DNA of 64,000 nucleotides, from assembly GCA_943737045.1 (NCBI GenBank), contig CALSFV010000121.1, forward strand, positions 109,698 to 173,697, read 5' to 3'. The DNA is from Parapristionchus giblindavisi. Its lineage: Eukaryota > Nematoda > Chromadorea > Rhabditida > Diplogasteridae. The translations under genes and the position numbers were made by a program. Positions 18,601-33,600 of this stretch are shown here, piece after piece (positions within the stretch are counted from its first letter, which is position 1; each line of letters starts with the position of its first letter). The notes beneath the pieces are model-generated. The model saw only the letters and a list, made by a program, of their open reading frames with translations, ran no database searches and had not been told where the DNA came from.

Positions 18601-21600
18601 TCCCTAGTCGAATCTGGGCTAGCCCCTTGCTTCTGAGTGATTCCCTGGTCGAATCTGGGCTAGCCCCTTGCTTCTGAGTGATACTCTGGTCGAATCTGGG
18701 CTAGCCCCTTGCTTCTGAGTGATTCCCTATTCGAATCTGGGCTAGCCCCTTGCTTCTGAGTGATTCCCTGGTCGAATCTGGGCTAGCCCCTTGCTTCTGA
18801 GTGATTCCCTGGTCGAATCTGGGCTAGCCCCTTGCTTCTGAGTGATACCCTGGTCGCATCTGGGCTAGCCCCTTACTTCTGAGTGATTCCCTATTCGAAT
18901 CTGGGCTATCCCCTTGCTTCTGAGTGATTCCCTGGTCGAATCTGGGCTAGCCCCTTGCTTCTGAGTGATTCCCTGGTCGAATCTGGGCTAGCCCCTTGCT
19001 TCTGAGTGATTCCCTGGTCGAATCTGGGCTAGCCCCTTGCTTCTGAGTGATTCCCTGGTCGAATCTGGGCTAGCCCCTTGCTTCTGAGTGATTCCCTGGT
19101 CGAATCTGGGCTAGCCCCTTGCTTCTGAGTGATTCCCTGGTCGAATCTGGGCTATCCCCTTGCTTCTGAGTGATTCCCTGGTCGAATCTGGGCTAGCCCC
19201 TTGCTTCTGAGTGATACCCTGGTCGAATCTGGGCTAGCCCCTTGCTTCTGAGTGATACCCTGGTCGCATCTGGGCTAGCCCCTTGCTTCTGAGTGATTCC
19301 CTGGTCGAATCTGGGCTAGCCCCTTGCTTCTGAGAGATTCCCTGGTCGAATCTGGGCTAGCCCCTTGCTTCTGAGTGATTCCCTAGTCGAATCTGGGCTA
19401 GCCCCTTGCTTCTGAGTGATTCCCTGGTCGAATCTGGGCAACCCCCATGCTTCTGAGTGATTCCCTGGTCGAATCTGGGCTAGCCCCTTGCTTCTGAGTG
19501 ATTCCCTGGTCGAATCTGGGCTAGCCCCTTGCTTCTGAGTGATTCCCTATTCGAATCTGGGCTAGCCCCTTGCTTCTGAGTGATTCCCTGGTCGAATCTG
19601 GGCTAGCCCCTTGCTTCTGAGTGATTCCCTGGTCGAATCTGGGCTAGCCCCTTGCTTCTGAGTGATTCCCTATTCGAATCTGGGCTAGCCCCTTGCTTCT
19701 GAGTGATTCCCTGGTCGAATCTGGGCTAGCCCCTTGCTTCTGAGTGATTCCCTGGTCGAATCTGGGGTAGCCCCTTGCTTCTGAGTGATTCCCTGGTCGA
19801 ATCTGGGCTATCCCCTTGCTTCTGAGTGATTCCCTGGTCGAATCTGGGCTAGCCCCTTGCTTCTGAGTGATTCCCTGGTCGAATCTGGGCTAGCCCCTTG
19901 CTTCTGAGTGATTCCCTGGTCGAATCTGGGCTAGCCCCTTGCTTCTGAGTGATTCCCTGGTCGAATCTGGGCTAGCCCCTTGCTTCTGAGTGATTCCCTA
20001 GTCGAATCTGGGCTAGCCCCTTGCTTCTGAGTGATTCCCTGGTCGAATCTGGGCTAGCCCCTTGCTTCTGAGTGATACTCTGGTCGAATCTGGGCTAGCC
20101 CCTTGCTTCTGAGTGATTCCCTATTCGAATCTGGGCTAGCCCCTTGCTTCTGAGTGATTCCCTGGTCGAATCTGGGCTAGCCCCTTGCTTCTGAGTGATT
20201 CCCTGGTCGAATCTGGGCTAGCCCCTTGCTTCTGAGTGATACCCTGGTCGCATCTGGGCTAGCCCCTTACTTCTGAGTGATTCCCTATTCGAATCTGGGC
20301 TATCCCCTTGCTTCTGAGTGATTCCCTGGTCGAATCTGGGCTAGCCCCTTGCTTCTGATTGATTCCCTGGTCGAATCTGGGCTAGCCCCTTGCTTCTGAA
20401 TGATTCCCTGGTCGAATCTGGGCTAGCCCCTTGCTTCTGAGTGATTCCCTGGTCGAATCTGGGCTAGCCCCTTGCTTCTGAGTGATTCCCTGGTCGAATC
20501 TGGGCTATCCCCTTGCTTCTGAGTGATTCCCTGGTCGAATCTGGGCTAGCCCCTTGCTTCTGAGTGATACCCTGGTCGAATCTGGGCTAGCCCCTTGCTT
20601 CTGAGTGATACTCTGGTCGAATCTGGGCTAGCCCCTTGCTTCTGAGTGATTCCCTATTCGAATCTGGGCTAGCCCCTTGCTTCTGAGTGATTCCCTGGTC
20701 GAATCTGGGCTAGCCCCTTGCTTCTGAGTGATTCCCTGGTCGAATCTGGGCTAGCCCCTTGCTTCTGAGTGATACCCTGGTCGCATCTGGGCTAGCCCCT
20801 TACTTCTGAGTGATTCCCTATTCGAATCTGGGCTATCCCCTTGCTTCTGAGTGATTCCCTGGTCGAATCTGGGCTAGCCCCTTGCTTCTGATTGATTCCC
20901 TGGTCGAATCTGGGCTAGCCCCTTGCTTCTGAATGATTCCCTGGTCGAATCTGGGCTAGCCCCTTGCTTCTGAGTGATTCCCTGGTCGAATCTGGGCTAG
21001 CCCCTTGCTTCTGAGTGATTCCCTGGTCGAATCTGGGCTATCCCCTTGCTTCTGAGTGATTCCCTGGTCGAATCTGGGCTAGCCCCTTGCTTCTGAGTGA
21101 TACCCTGGTCGAATCTGGGCTAGCCCCTTGCTTCTGAGTGATTCCCTGGTCGAATCTGGGCTAGCCCCTTGCTTCTGAGTGATACTCTGGTCGAATCTGG
21201 GCTAGCCCCTTGCTTCTGAGTGATTCCCTGGTCGAATCTGGGCTAGCCCCTTGCTTCTGAGTGATTCCCTGGTCGAATCTGGGCTAGCCCCTTGCTTCTG
21301 AGTGATTCCCTGGTCGAATCTGGGCTAGCCCCTTGCTTCTGAGTGATACCCTGGTCGCATCTGGGCTAGCCCCTTGCTTCTGAGTGATTCCCTGGTCGAA
21401 TCTGGGCTAGCCCCTTGCTTCTGAGTGATACCCTGGTCGAATCTGGGCTAGCCCCTTGCTTCTGAGTGATTCCCTGGTCGAATCTGGGCTAGCCCCTTGC
21501 TTCTGAGTGATTCCCTGGTCGAATCTGGGCTAGCCCCTTGCTTCTGAGTGATTCCCTGGTCGAATCTGGGCTAGCCCCTTGCTTCTGAGTGATTCCCTGG

Positions 21601-24600
21601 TCGAATCTGGGCTAGCCCCTTGCTTCTGAGTGATTCCCTGGTCGAATCTGGGCTAGCCCCTTGCTTCTGAGTGATTCCCTGGTCGAATCTGGGCTATCCC
21701 CTTGCTTCTGAGTGATTCCCTGGTCGAATCTGGGCTAGCCCCTTGCTTCTGAGTGATACCCTGGTCGAATCTGGGCTAGCCCCTTGCTTCTGAGTGATAC
21801 CCTGGTCGCATCTGGGCTAGCCCCTTGCTTCTGAGTGATTCCCTGGTCGAATCTGGGCTAGCCCCTTGCTTCTGAGAGATTCCCTGGTCGAATCTGGGCT
21901 AGCCCCTTGCTTCTGAGTGATTCCCTAGTCGAATCTGGGCTAGCCCCTTGCTTCTGAGTGATTCCCTGGTCGAATCTGGGCAACCCCCATGCTTCTGAGT
22001 GATTCCCTGGTCGAATCTGGGCTAGCCCCTTGCTTCTGAGTGATTCCCTGGTCGAATCTGGGCTAGCCCCTTGCTTCTGAGTGATTCCCTATTCGAATCT
22101 GGGCTAGCCCCTTGCTTCTGAGTGATTCCCTGGTCGAATCTGGGCTAGCCCCTTGCTTCTGAGTGATTCCCTGGTCGAATCTGGGCTAGCCCCTTGCTTC
22201 TGAGTGATTCCCTATTCGAATCTGGGCTAGCCCCTTGCTTCTGAGTGATTCCCTGGTCGAATCTGGGCTAGCCCCTTGCTTCTGAGTGATTCCCTGGTCG
22301 AATCTGGGGTAGCCCCTTGCTTCTGAGTGATTCCCTGGTCGAATCTGGGCTATCCCCTTGCTTCTGAGTGATTCCCTGGTCGAATCTGGGCTAGCCCCTT
22401 GCTTCTGAGTGATTCCCTGGTCGAATCTGGGCTAGCCCCTTGCTTCTGAGTGATTCCCTGGTCGAATCTGGGCTAGCCCCTTGCTTCTGAGTGATTCCCT
22501 GGTCGAATCTGGGCTAGCCCCTTGCTTCTGAGTGATTCCCTAGTCGAATCTGGGCTAGCCCCTTGCTTCTGAGTGATTCCCTGGTCGAATCTGGGCTAGC
22601 CCCTTGCTTCTGAGTGATACTCTGGTCGAATCTGGGCTAGCCCCTTGCTTCTGAGTGATTCCCTATTCGAATCTGGGCTAGCCCCTTGCTTCTGAGTGAT
22701 TCCCTGGTCGAATCTGGGCTAGCCCCTTGCTTCTGAGTGATTCCCTGGTCGAATCTGGGCTAGCCCCTTGCTTCTGAGTGATACCCTGGTCGCATCTGGG
22801 CTAGCCCCTTACTTCTGAGTGATTCCCTATTCGAATCTGGGCTATCCCCTTGCTTCTGAGTGATTCCCTGGTCGAATCTGGGCTAGCCCCTTGCTTCTGA
22901 TTGATTCCCTGGTCGAATCTGGGCTAGCCCCTTGCTTCTGAATGATTCCCTGGTCGAATCTGGGCTAGCCCCTTGCTTCTGAGTGATTCCCTGGTCGAAT
23001 CTGGGCTAGCCCCTTGCTTCTGAGTGATTCCCTGGTCGAATCTGGGCTATCCCCTTGCTTCTGAGTGATTCCCTGGTCGAATCTGGGCTAGCCCCTTGCT
23101 TCTGAGTGATACCCTGGTCGAATCTGGGCTAGCCCCTTGCTTCTGAGTGATTCCCTGGTCGAATCTGGGCTAGCCCCTTGCTTCTGAGTGATACTCTGGT
23201 CGAATCTGGGCTAGCCCCTTGCTTCTGAGTGATTCCCTGGTCGAATCTGGGCTAGCCCCTTGCTTCTGAGTGATTCCCTGGTCGAATCTGGGCTAGCCCC
23301 TTGCTTCTGAGTGATTCCCTGGTCGAATCTGGGCTAGCCCCTTGCTTCTGAGTGATACCCTGGTCGCTTCTGGGCTAGCCCCTTGCTTCTGAGTGATTCC
23401 CTGGTCGAATCTGGGCTAGCCCCTTGCTTCTGAGTGATACCCTGGTCGAATCTGGGCTAGCCCCTTGCTTCTGAGTGATTCCCTGGTCGAATCTGGGCTA
23501 GCCCCTTGCTTCTGAGTGATTCCCTGGTCGAATCTGGGCTAGCCCCTTGCTTCTGAGTGATTCCCTGGTCGAATCTGGGCTAGCCCCTTGCTTCTGAGTG
23601 ATTCCCTGGTCGAATCTGGGCTAGCCCCTTGCTTCTGAGTGATTCCCTGGTCGAATCTGGGCTAGCCCCTTGCTTCTGAGTGATTCCCTGGTCGAATCTG
23701 GGCTATCCCCTTGCTTCTGAGTGATTCCCTGGTCGAATCTGGGCTAGCCCCTTGCTTCTGAGTGATACCCTGGTCGAATCTGGGCTAGCCCCTTGCTTCT
23801 GAGTGATACCCTGGTCGCATCTGGGCTAGCCCCTTGCTTCTGAGTGATTCCCTGGTCGAATCTGGGCTAGCCCCTTGCTTCTGAGAGATTCCCTGGTCGA
23901 ATCTGGGCTAGCCCCTTGCTTCTGAGTGATTCCCTAGTCGAATCTGGGCTAGCCCCTTGCTTCTGAGTGATTCCCTGGTCGAATCTGGGCAACCCCCATG
24001 CTTCTGAGTGATTCCCTGGTCGAATCTGGGCTAGCCCCTTGCTTCTGAGTGATTCCCTGGTCGAATCTGGGCTAGCCCCTTGCTTCTGAGTGATTCCCTA
24101 TTCGAATCTGGGCTAGCCCCTTGCTTCTGAGTGATTCCCTGGTCGAATCTGGGCTAGCCCCTTGCTTCTGAGTGATTCCCTATTCGAATCTGGGCTAGCC
24201 CCTTGCTTCTGAGTGATTCCCTGGTCGAATCTGGGCTAGCCCCTTGCTTCTGAGTGATTCCCTGGTCGAATCTGGGGTAGCCCCTTGCTTCTGAGTGATA
24301 CCCTGGTCGAATCTGGGCTAGCCCCTTGCTTCTGAGTGATTCCCTGGTCGAATCTGGGCTAGCCCCTTGCTTCTGAGTGATTCCCTGGTCGAATCTGGGC
24401 TAGCCCCTTGCTTCTGAGTGATACCCTGGTCGAATCTGGGCTAGCCCCTTGCTTCTGAGTGATACCCTGGTCGAATCTGGGCTAGATCCCTGCTTCTGAG
24501 TGATTCCCTGGTCGAATCTGGGCTAGCCCCTTGCTTCTGAGTGATACCCTGGTCGAATCTGGGCTAGCCCCTTGCTTCTGAGTGATTCCCTGGTCGAATC

Positions 24601-27600
24601 TGGGCTAGCCCCTTGCTTCTGAGTGATACTCTGGTCGAATCTGGGCTAGCCCCTTGCTTCTGAGTGATTCCCTATTCGAATCTGGGCTAGCCCCTTGCTT
24701 CTGAGTGATTCCCTGGTCGAATCTGGGCTAGCCCCTTGCTTCTGAGTGATTCCCTGGTCGAATCTGGGCTAGCCCCTTGCTTCTGAGTGATACCCTGGTC
24801 GCATCTGGGCTAGCCCCTTACTTCTGAGTGATTCCCTATTCGAATCTGAGCTAGCCCCTTGCTTCTGAGTGATTCCCTGGTCGAATCTGGACTAGCCCCT
24901 TGCTTCTGAGTGATTCCCTGGTCGAATCTGGGCAACCCCCATGCTTCTGAATGATTCCCTGGTCGAATCTGGGCTAGCCCCTTGCTTCTGAGTGATTCCC
25001 TGGTCGAATCTGGGCTAGCCCCTTGCTTCTGAGTGATTCCCTGGTCGAATCTGGGCTAGCCCCTTGCTTCTGAGTGATACCCTGGTCGAATCTGGGCTAG
25101 CCCCTTGCTTCTGAGTGATACCCTGGTCGAATCTGGGCTAGATCCTTGCTTCTGAGTGATTCCCTGGTCGAATCTGGGCTAGCCCCTTGCTTCTGAGTGA
25201 TTCCCTGGTCGAATCTGGGCTAGCCCCTTGCTTCTGATTGATTCCCTGGTCGAATCTGGGCTAGCCCCTTGCTTCTGAATGATTCCCTGGTCGAATCTGG
25301 GCTAGCCCCTTGCTTCTGAGTGATTCCCTGGTCGAATCTGGGCTAGCCCCTTGCTTCTGAGTGATTCCCTGGTCGAATCTGGGCTATCCCCTTGCTTCTG
25401 AGTGATTCCCTGGTCGAATCTGGGCTAGCCCCTTGCTTCTGAGTGATACCCTGGTCGAATCTGGGCTAGCCCCTTGCTTCTGAGTGATTCCCTGGTCGAA
25501 TCTGGGCTAGCCCCTTGCTTCTGAGTGATACTCTGGTCGAATCTGGGCTAGCCCCTTGCTTCTGAGTGATTCCCTGGTCGAATCTGGGCTAGCCCCTTGC
25601 TTCTGAGTGATTCCCTGGTCGAATCTGGGCTAGCCCCTTGCTTCTGAGTGATTCCCTGGTCGAATCTGGGCTAGCCCCTTGCTTCTGAGTGATACCCTGG
25701 TCGCATCTGGGCTAGCCCCTTGCTTCTGAGTGATTCCCTGGTCGAATCTGGGCTAGCCCCTTGCTTCTGAGTGATACCCTGGTCGAATCTGGGCTAGCCC
25801 CTTGCTTCTGAGTGATTCCCTGGTCGAATCTGGGCTAGCCCCTTGCTTCTGAGTGATTCCCTGGTCGAATCTGGGCTAGCCCCTTGCTTCTGAGTGATTC
25901 CCTGGTCGAATCTGGGCTAGCCCCTTGCTTCTGAGTGATTCCCTGGTCGAATCTGGGCTAGCCCCTTGCTTCTGAGTGATACCCTGGTCGAATCTGGGCT
26001 AGCCCCTTGCTTCTGAGTGATACCCTGGTCGCATCTGGGCTAGCCCCTTGCTTCTGAGTGATTCCCTGGTCGAATCTGGGCTAGCCCCTTGCTTCTGAGA
26101 GATTCCCTGGTCGAATCTGGGCTAGCCCCTTGCTTCTGAGTGATTCCCTAGTCGAATCTGGGCTAGCCCCTTGCTTCTGAGTGATTCCCTGGTCGAATCT
26201 GGGCAACCCCCATGCTTCTGAGTGATTCCCTGGTCGAATCTGGGCTAGCCCCTTGCTTCTGAGTGATTCCCTGGTCGAATCTGGGCTAGCCCCTTGCTTC
26301 TGAGTGATTCCCTATTCGAATCTGGGCTAGCCCCTTGCTTCTGAGTGATTCCCTGGTCGAATCTGGGCTAGCCCCTTGCTTCTGAGTGATTCCCTGGTCG
26401 AATCTGGGCTAGCCCCTTGCTTCTGAGTGATTCCCTATTCGAATCTGGGCTAGCCCCTTGCTTCTGAGTGATTCCCTGGTCGAATCTGGGCTAGCCCCTT
26501 GCTTCTGAGTGATTCCCTGGTCGAATCTGGGGTAGCCCCTTGCTTCTGAGTGATACCCTGGTCGAATCTGGGCTAGCCCCTTGCTTCTGAGTGATTCCCT
26601 GGTCGAATCTGGGCTAGCCCCTTGCTTCTGAGTGATTCCCTGGTCGAATCTGGGCTAGCCCCTTGCTTCTGAGTGATACCCTGGTCGAATCTGGGCTAGC
26701 CCCTTGCTTCTGAGTGATACCCTGGTCGAATCTGGGCTAGATCCTTGCTTCTGAGTGATTCCCTGGTCGAATCTGGGCTAGCCCCTTGCTTCTGAGTGAT
26801 ACCCTGGTCGAATCTGGGCTAGCCCCTTGCTTCTGAGTGATTCCCTGGTCGAATCTGGGCTAGCCCCTTGCTTCTGAGTGATACTCTGGTCGAATCTGGG
26901 CTAGCCCCTTGCTTCTGAGTGATTCCCTATTCGAATCTGGGCTAGCCCCTTGCTTCTGAGTGATTCCCTGGTCGAATCTGGGCTAGCCCCTTGCTTCTGA
27001 GTGATTCCCTGGTCGAATCTGGGCTAGCCCCTTGCTTCTGAGTGATACCCTGGTCGCATCTGGGCTAGCCCCTTACTTCTGAGTGATTCCCTATTCGAAT
27101 CTGAGCTAGCCCCTTGCTTCTGAGTGATTCCCTGGTCGAATCTGGACTAGCCCCTTGCTTCTGAGTGATTCCCTGGTCGAATCTGGGCAACCCCCATGCT
27201 TCTGAATGATTCCCTGGTCGAATCTGGGCTAGCCCCTTGCTTCTGAGTGATTCCCTGGTCGAATCTGGGCTAGCCCCTTGCTTCTGAGTGATTCCCTGGT
27301 CGAATCTGGGCTAGCCCCTTGCTTCTGAGTGATACCCTGGTCGAATCTGGGCTAGCCCCTTGCTTCTGAGTGATACCCTGGTCGAATCTGGGCTAGATCC
27401 TTGCTTCTGAGTGATTCCCTGGTCGAATCTGGGCTAGCCCCTTGCTTCTTAGTGATTCCCTGGTCGAATCTGGGCTAGCCCCTTGCTTCTGAGTGATACC
27501 ATGGTCGCATCTGGGCTAGCCCCTTGCTTCTGAGTGATTCCCTGGTCGAATCTGGGCTAGCCCCTTGCTTCTGAGTGATTCCCTGGTCGAATCTGGGCTA

Positions 27601-30600
27601 GCCCCTTGCTTCTGAGTGATTCCCTGGTCGAATCTGGGCTAGCCCCTTGCTTCTGAGTGATACCATGGTCGCATCTGGGCTAGCCCCTTGCTTCTGAGTG
27701 ATTCCCTGGTCGAATCTGGGCTAGCCCCTTGCTTCTGAGTGATTCCCTGGTCGAATCTGGGCAACCCCCATGCTTCTGAGTGATTCCCTGGTCGAATCTG
27801 GGCTAGCCCCTTGCTTCTGAGTGATTCCCTGGTCGAATCTGGGCTAGCCCCTTGCTTCTGAGTGATTCCCTGGTCGAATCTGGGCTAGCCGCTTGCTTCT
27901 GAATGATTCCCTGGTCGAATCTGGGCTAGCCCCTTGCTTCTGAGTGATTCCCTGGTCGAATCTGGGCTAGCCCCTTGCTTCTGAGTGATTCCCTGGTCGA
28001 ATCTGGGCTAGCCCCTTGCTTCTGAGTGATACCCTGGTCGAATCTGGGCTAGCCCCTTGCTTCTGAGTGATTCCCTGGTCGAATCTGGGCTAGCCCCTTG
28101 CTTCTGAGTGATACTCTGGTCGAATCTGGGCTAGCCCCTTGCTTCTGAGTGATTCCCTATTCGAATCTGGGCTAGCCCCTTGCTTCTGAGTGATTCCCTG
28201 GTCGAATCTGGGCTAGCCCCTTGCTTCTGAGTGATTCCCTGGTCGAATCTGGGCTAGCCCCTTGCTTTTGAGTGATACCCTGGTCGCATCTGGGCTAGCC
28301 CCTTACTTCTGAGTGATTCCCTATTCGAATCTGGGCTATCCCCTTGCTTCTGAGTGATTCCCTGGTCGAATCTGGGCTAGCCCCTTGCTTCTGATTGATT
28401 CCCTGGTCGAATCTGGGCTAGCCCCTTGCTTCTGAATGATTCCCTGGTCGAATCTGGGCTAGCCCCTTGCTTCTGAGTGATTCCCTGGTCGAATCTGGGC
28501 TATCCCCTTGCTTCTGAGTGATTCCCTGGTCGAATCTGGGCTAGCCCCTTGCTTCTGAGTGATACCCTGGTCGAATCTGGGCTAGCCCCTTGCTTCTGAG
28601 TGATTCCCTGGTCGAATCTGGGCTAGCCCCTTGCTTCTGAGTGATACTCTGGTCGAATCTGGGCTAGCCCCTTGCTTCTGAGTGATTCCCTGGTCGAATC
28701 TGGGCTAGCCCCTTGCTTCTGAGTGATTCCCTGGTCGAATCTGGGCTAGCCCCTTGCTTCTGAGTGATTCCCTGGTCGAATCTGGGCTAGCCCCTTGCTT
28801 CTGAGTGATACCCTGGTCGCATCTGGGCTAGCCCCTTACTTCTGAGTGATTCCCTATTCGAATCTGGGCTAGCCCCTTGCTTCTGAGTGATTCCCTGGTC
28901 GAATCTGGGCTAGCCCCTTGCTTCAGATTGATTCCCTGGTCGAATCTGGGCTAGATCCTTGCTTCTGAGTGATTCCCTGGTCGCATCTGGGCTAGCCCCT
29001 TGCTTCTTAGTGATTCCCTGGTCGAATCTGGACTAGCCCCTTGCTTCTGAGTGATACCCTGGTCGCATCTGGGCTAGCCCCTTGCTTCTGAGTGATTCCC
29101 TAGTCGAATCTGGGCTAGCCCCTTGCTTCTGAGTGATTCCCTGGTCGAATCTGGGCTAGCCCCTTGCTTCTGAGTGATTCCCTGGTCGAATCTGGGCTAG
29201 CCCCTTGCTTCTTAGTGATTCCCTTGTTGAATCTGGGCTAGCCCCTTGCTTCTGAGTGATACCCTGGTCGCATCTGGGCTAGCCCCTTGCTTCTGAGTGA
29301 TTCCCTGGTCGAATCTGGGCTAGCCCCTTGCTTCTGAGTGATACTCTGGTCGAATCTGGGCTAGCCCCTTGCTTCTGAGTGATTCCCTATTCGAATCTGG
29401 GCTAGCCCCTTGCTTCTGAGTGATTCCCTGGTCGAATCTGGGCTAGCCCCTTGCTTCTGAGTGATTCCCTGGTCGAATCTGGGCTAGCCCCTTGCTTCTG
29501 AGTGATACCCTGGTCGCATCTGGGCTAGCCCCTTACTTCTGAGTGATTCCCTATTCGAATCTGGGCTATCCCCTTGCTTCTGAGTGATTCCCTGGTCGAA
29601 TCTGGGCTAGCCCCTTGCTTCTGATTGATTCCCTGGTCGAATCTGGGCTAGCCCCTTGCTTCTGAATGATTCCCTGGTCGAATCTGGGCTAGCCCCTTGC
29701 TTCTGAGTGATTCCCTGGTCGAATCTGGGCTATCCCCTTGCTTCTGAGTGATTCCCTGGTCGAATCTGGGCTAGCCCCTTGCTTCTGAGTGATACCCTGG
29801 TCGAATCTGGGCTAGCCCCTTGCTTCTGAGTGATACCCTGGTCGAATCTGGGCTAGATCCTTGCTTCTGAGTGATTCCCTGGTCGAATCTGGGCTAGCCC
29901 CTTGCTTCTTAGTGATTCCCTGGTCGAATCTGGGCTAGCCCCTTGCTTCTGAGTGATACCATGGTCGCATCTGGGCTAGCCCCTTGCTTCTGAGTGATTC
30001 CCTGGTCGAATCTGGGCTAGCCCCTTGCTTCTGAGTGATTCCCTGGTCGAATCTGGGCTAGCCCCTTGCTTCTGAGTGATTCCCTGGTCGAATCTGGGCA
30101 ACCCCCATGCTTCTGAGTGATTCCCTGGTCGAATCTGGGCTAGCCCCTTGCTTCTGAGTGATTCCCTGGTCGAATCTGGGCTAGCTCCTTGCTTCTGAGT
30201 GATACCCTGTTCGAATCTCCCCTTGCTTCTGAGTGATTCCCTGGTCGAATCTGGGCTAGCCCCTTGCTTCTGAGTGATTCCCTGGTCGAATCTGGGCTAG
30301 CCGCTTGCTTCTGAATGATTCCCTGGTCGAATCTGGGCTAGCCCCTTGCTTCTGAGTGATTCCCTGGTCGAATCTGGGCTAGCCCCTTGCTTCTGAGTGA
30401 TTCCCTGGTCGAATCTGGGCTAGCCCCTTGCTTCTGAGTGATACCCTGGTCGCATCTGGGCTAGCCCCTTACTTCTGAGTGATTCCCTATTCGAATCTGG
30501 GCTATCCCCTTGCTTCTGAGTGATTCCCTGGTCGAATCTGGGCTAGCCCCTTGCTTCTGATTGATTCCCTGGTCGAATCTGGGCTAGCCCCTTGCTTCTG

Positions 30601-33600
30601 AATGATTCCCTGGTCGAATCTGGGCTAGCCCCTTGCTTCTGAGTGATTCCCTGGTCGAATCTGGGCTATCCCCTTGCTTCTGAGTGATTCCCTGGTCGAA
30701 TCTGGGCTAGCCCCTTGCTTCTGAGTGATACCCTGGTCGAATCTGGGCTAGCCCCTTGCTTCTGAGTGATACCCTGGTCGAATCTGGGCTAGATCCTTGC
30801 TTCTGAGTGATTCCCTGGTCGAATCTGGGCTAGCCCCTTGCTTCTTAGTGATTCCCTGGTCGAATCTGGGCTAGCCCCTTGCTTCTGAGTGATACCATGG
30901 TCGCATCTGGGCTAGCCCCTTGCTTCTGAGTGATTCCCTGGTCGAATCTGGGCTAGCCCCTTGCTTCTGAGTGATTCCCTGGTCGAATCTGGGCTAGCCC
31001 CTTGCTTCTGAGTGATTCCCTGGTCGAATCTGGGCAACCCCCATGCTTCTGAGTGATTCCCTGGTCGAATCTGGGCTAGCCCCTTGCTTCTGAGTGATTC
31101 CCTGGTCGAATCTGGGCTAGCTCCTTGCTTCTGAGTGATACCCTGTTCGAATCTCCCCTTGCTTCTGAGTGATTCCCTGGTCGAATCTGGGCTAGCCCCT
31201 TGCTTCTGAGTGATTCCCTGGTCGAATCTGGGCTAGCCGCTTGCTTCTGAATGATTCCCTGGTCGAATCTGGGCTAGCCCCTTGCTTCTGAGTGATTCCC
31301 TGGTCGAATCTGGGCTAGCCCCTTGCTTCTGAGTGATTCCCTGGTCGAATCTGGGCTAGCCCCTTGCTTCTGAGTGATACCCTGGTCGAATCTGGGCTAG
31401 CCCCTTGCTTCTGAGTGATTCCCTGGTCGAATCTGGGCTAGCCCCTTGCTTCTGAGTGATACTCTGGTCGAATCTGGGCTAGCCCCTTGCTTCTGAGTGA
31501 TTCCCTATTCGAATCTGGGCTAGCCCCTTGCTTCTGAGTGATTCCCTGGTCGAATCTGGGCTAGCCCCTTGCTTCTGAATGATTCCCTGGTCGAATCTGG
31601 GCTAGCCCCTTGCTTCTGAGTGATTCCCTGGTCGAATCTGGGATATCCCCTTGCTTCTGAGTGATTCCCTGGTCGAATCTGGGCTAGCCCCTTGCTTCTG
31701 AGTGATACCCTGGTCGAATCTGGGCTAGCCCCTTGCTTCTGAGTGATTCCCTGGTCGAATCTGGGCTAGCCCCTTGCTTCTGAGTGATACTCTGGTCGAA
31801 TCTGGGCTAGCCCCTTGCTTCTGAGTGATTCCCTGGTCGAATCTGGGCTAGCCCCTTGCTTCTGAGTGATTCCCTGGTCGAATCTGGGCTAGCCCCTTGC
31901 TTCTGAGTGATTCCCTGGTCGAATCTGGGCTAGCCCCTTGCTTCTGAGTGATACCCTGGTCGCATCTGGGCTAGCCCCTTACTTCTGAGTGATTCCCTAT
32001 TCGAATCTGGGCTAGCCCCTTGCTTCTGAGTGATTCCCTGGTCGAATCTGGGCTAGCCCCTTGCTTCTGATTGATTCCCTGGTCGAATCTGGGCTAGATC
32101 CTTGCTTCTGAGTGATTCCCTGGTCGCATCTGGGCTAGCCCCTTGCTTCTTAGTGATTCCCTGGTCGAATCTGGACTAGCCCCTTGCTTCTGAGTGATAC
32201 CCTGGTCGCATCTGGGCTAGCCCCTTGCTTCTGAGTGATTCCCTAGTCGAATCTGGGCTAGCCCCTTGCTTCTGAGTGATTCCCTGGTCGAATCTGGGCT
32301 AGCCCCTTGCTTCTGAGTGATTCCCTGGTCGAATCTGGGCTAGCCCCTTGCTTCTTAGTGATTCCCTTGTTGAATCTGGGCTAGCCCCTTGCTTCTGAGT
32401 GATACCCTGGTCGCATCTGGGCTAGCCCCTTGCTTCTGAGTGATTCCCTGGTCGAATCTGGGCTAGCCCCTTGCTTCTGAGTGATACTCTGGTCGAATCT
32501 GGGCTAGCCCCTTGCTTCTGAGTGATTCCCTATTCGAATCTGGGCTAGCCCCTTGCTTCTGAGTGATTCCCTGGTCGAATCTGGGCTAGCCCCTTGCTTC
32601 TGAGTGATTCCCTGGTCGAATCTGGGCTAGCCCCTTGCTTCTGAGTGATACCCTGGTCGCATCTGGGCTAGCCCCTTACTTCTGAGTGATTCCCTATTCG
32701 AATCTGGGCTATCCCCTTGCTTCTGAGTGATTCCCTGGTCGAATCTGGGCTAGCCCCTTGCTTCTGATTGATTCCCTGGTCGAATCTGGGCTAGCCCCTT
32801 GCTTCTGAATGATTCCCTGGTCGAATCTGGGCTAGCCCCTTGCTTCTGAGTGATTCCCTGGTCGAATCTGGGCTATCCCCTTGCTTCTGAGTGATTCCCT
32901 GGTCGAATCTGGGCTAGCCCCTTGCTTCTGAGTGATACCCTGGTCGAATCTGGGCTAGCCCCTTGCTTCTGAGTGATACCCTGGTCGAATCTGGGCTAGA
33001 TCCTTGCTTCTGAGTGATTCCCTGGTCGAATCTGGGCTAGCCCCTTGCTTCTTAGTGATTCCCTGGTCGAATCTGGGCTAGCCCCTTGCTTCTGAGTGAT
33101 ACCATGGTCGCATCTGGGCTAGCCCCTTGCTTCTGAGTGATTCCCTGGTCGAATCTGGGCTAGCCCCTTGCTTCTGAGTGATTCCCTGGTCGAATCTGGG
33201 CTAGCCCCTTGCTTCTGAGTGATTCCCTGGTCGAATCTGGGCAACCCCCATGCTTCTGAGTGATTCCCTGGTCGAATCTGGGCTAGCCCCTTGCTTCTGA
33301 GTGATTCCCTGGTCGAATCTGGGCTAGCTCCTTGCTTCTGAGTGATACCCTGTTCGAATCTCCCCTTGCTTCTGAGTGATTCCCTGGTCGAATCTGGGCT
33401 AGCCCCTTGCTTCTGAGTGATTCCCTGGTCGAATCTGGGCTAGCCGCTTGCTTCTGAATGATTCCCTGGTCGAATCTGGGCTAGCCCCTTGCTTCTGAGT
33501 GATTCCCTGGTCGAATCTGGGCTAGCCCCTTGCTTCTGAGTGATTCCCTGGTCGAATCTGGGCTAGCCCCTTGCTTCTGAGTGATACCCTGGTCGAATCT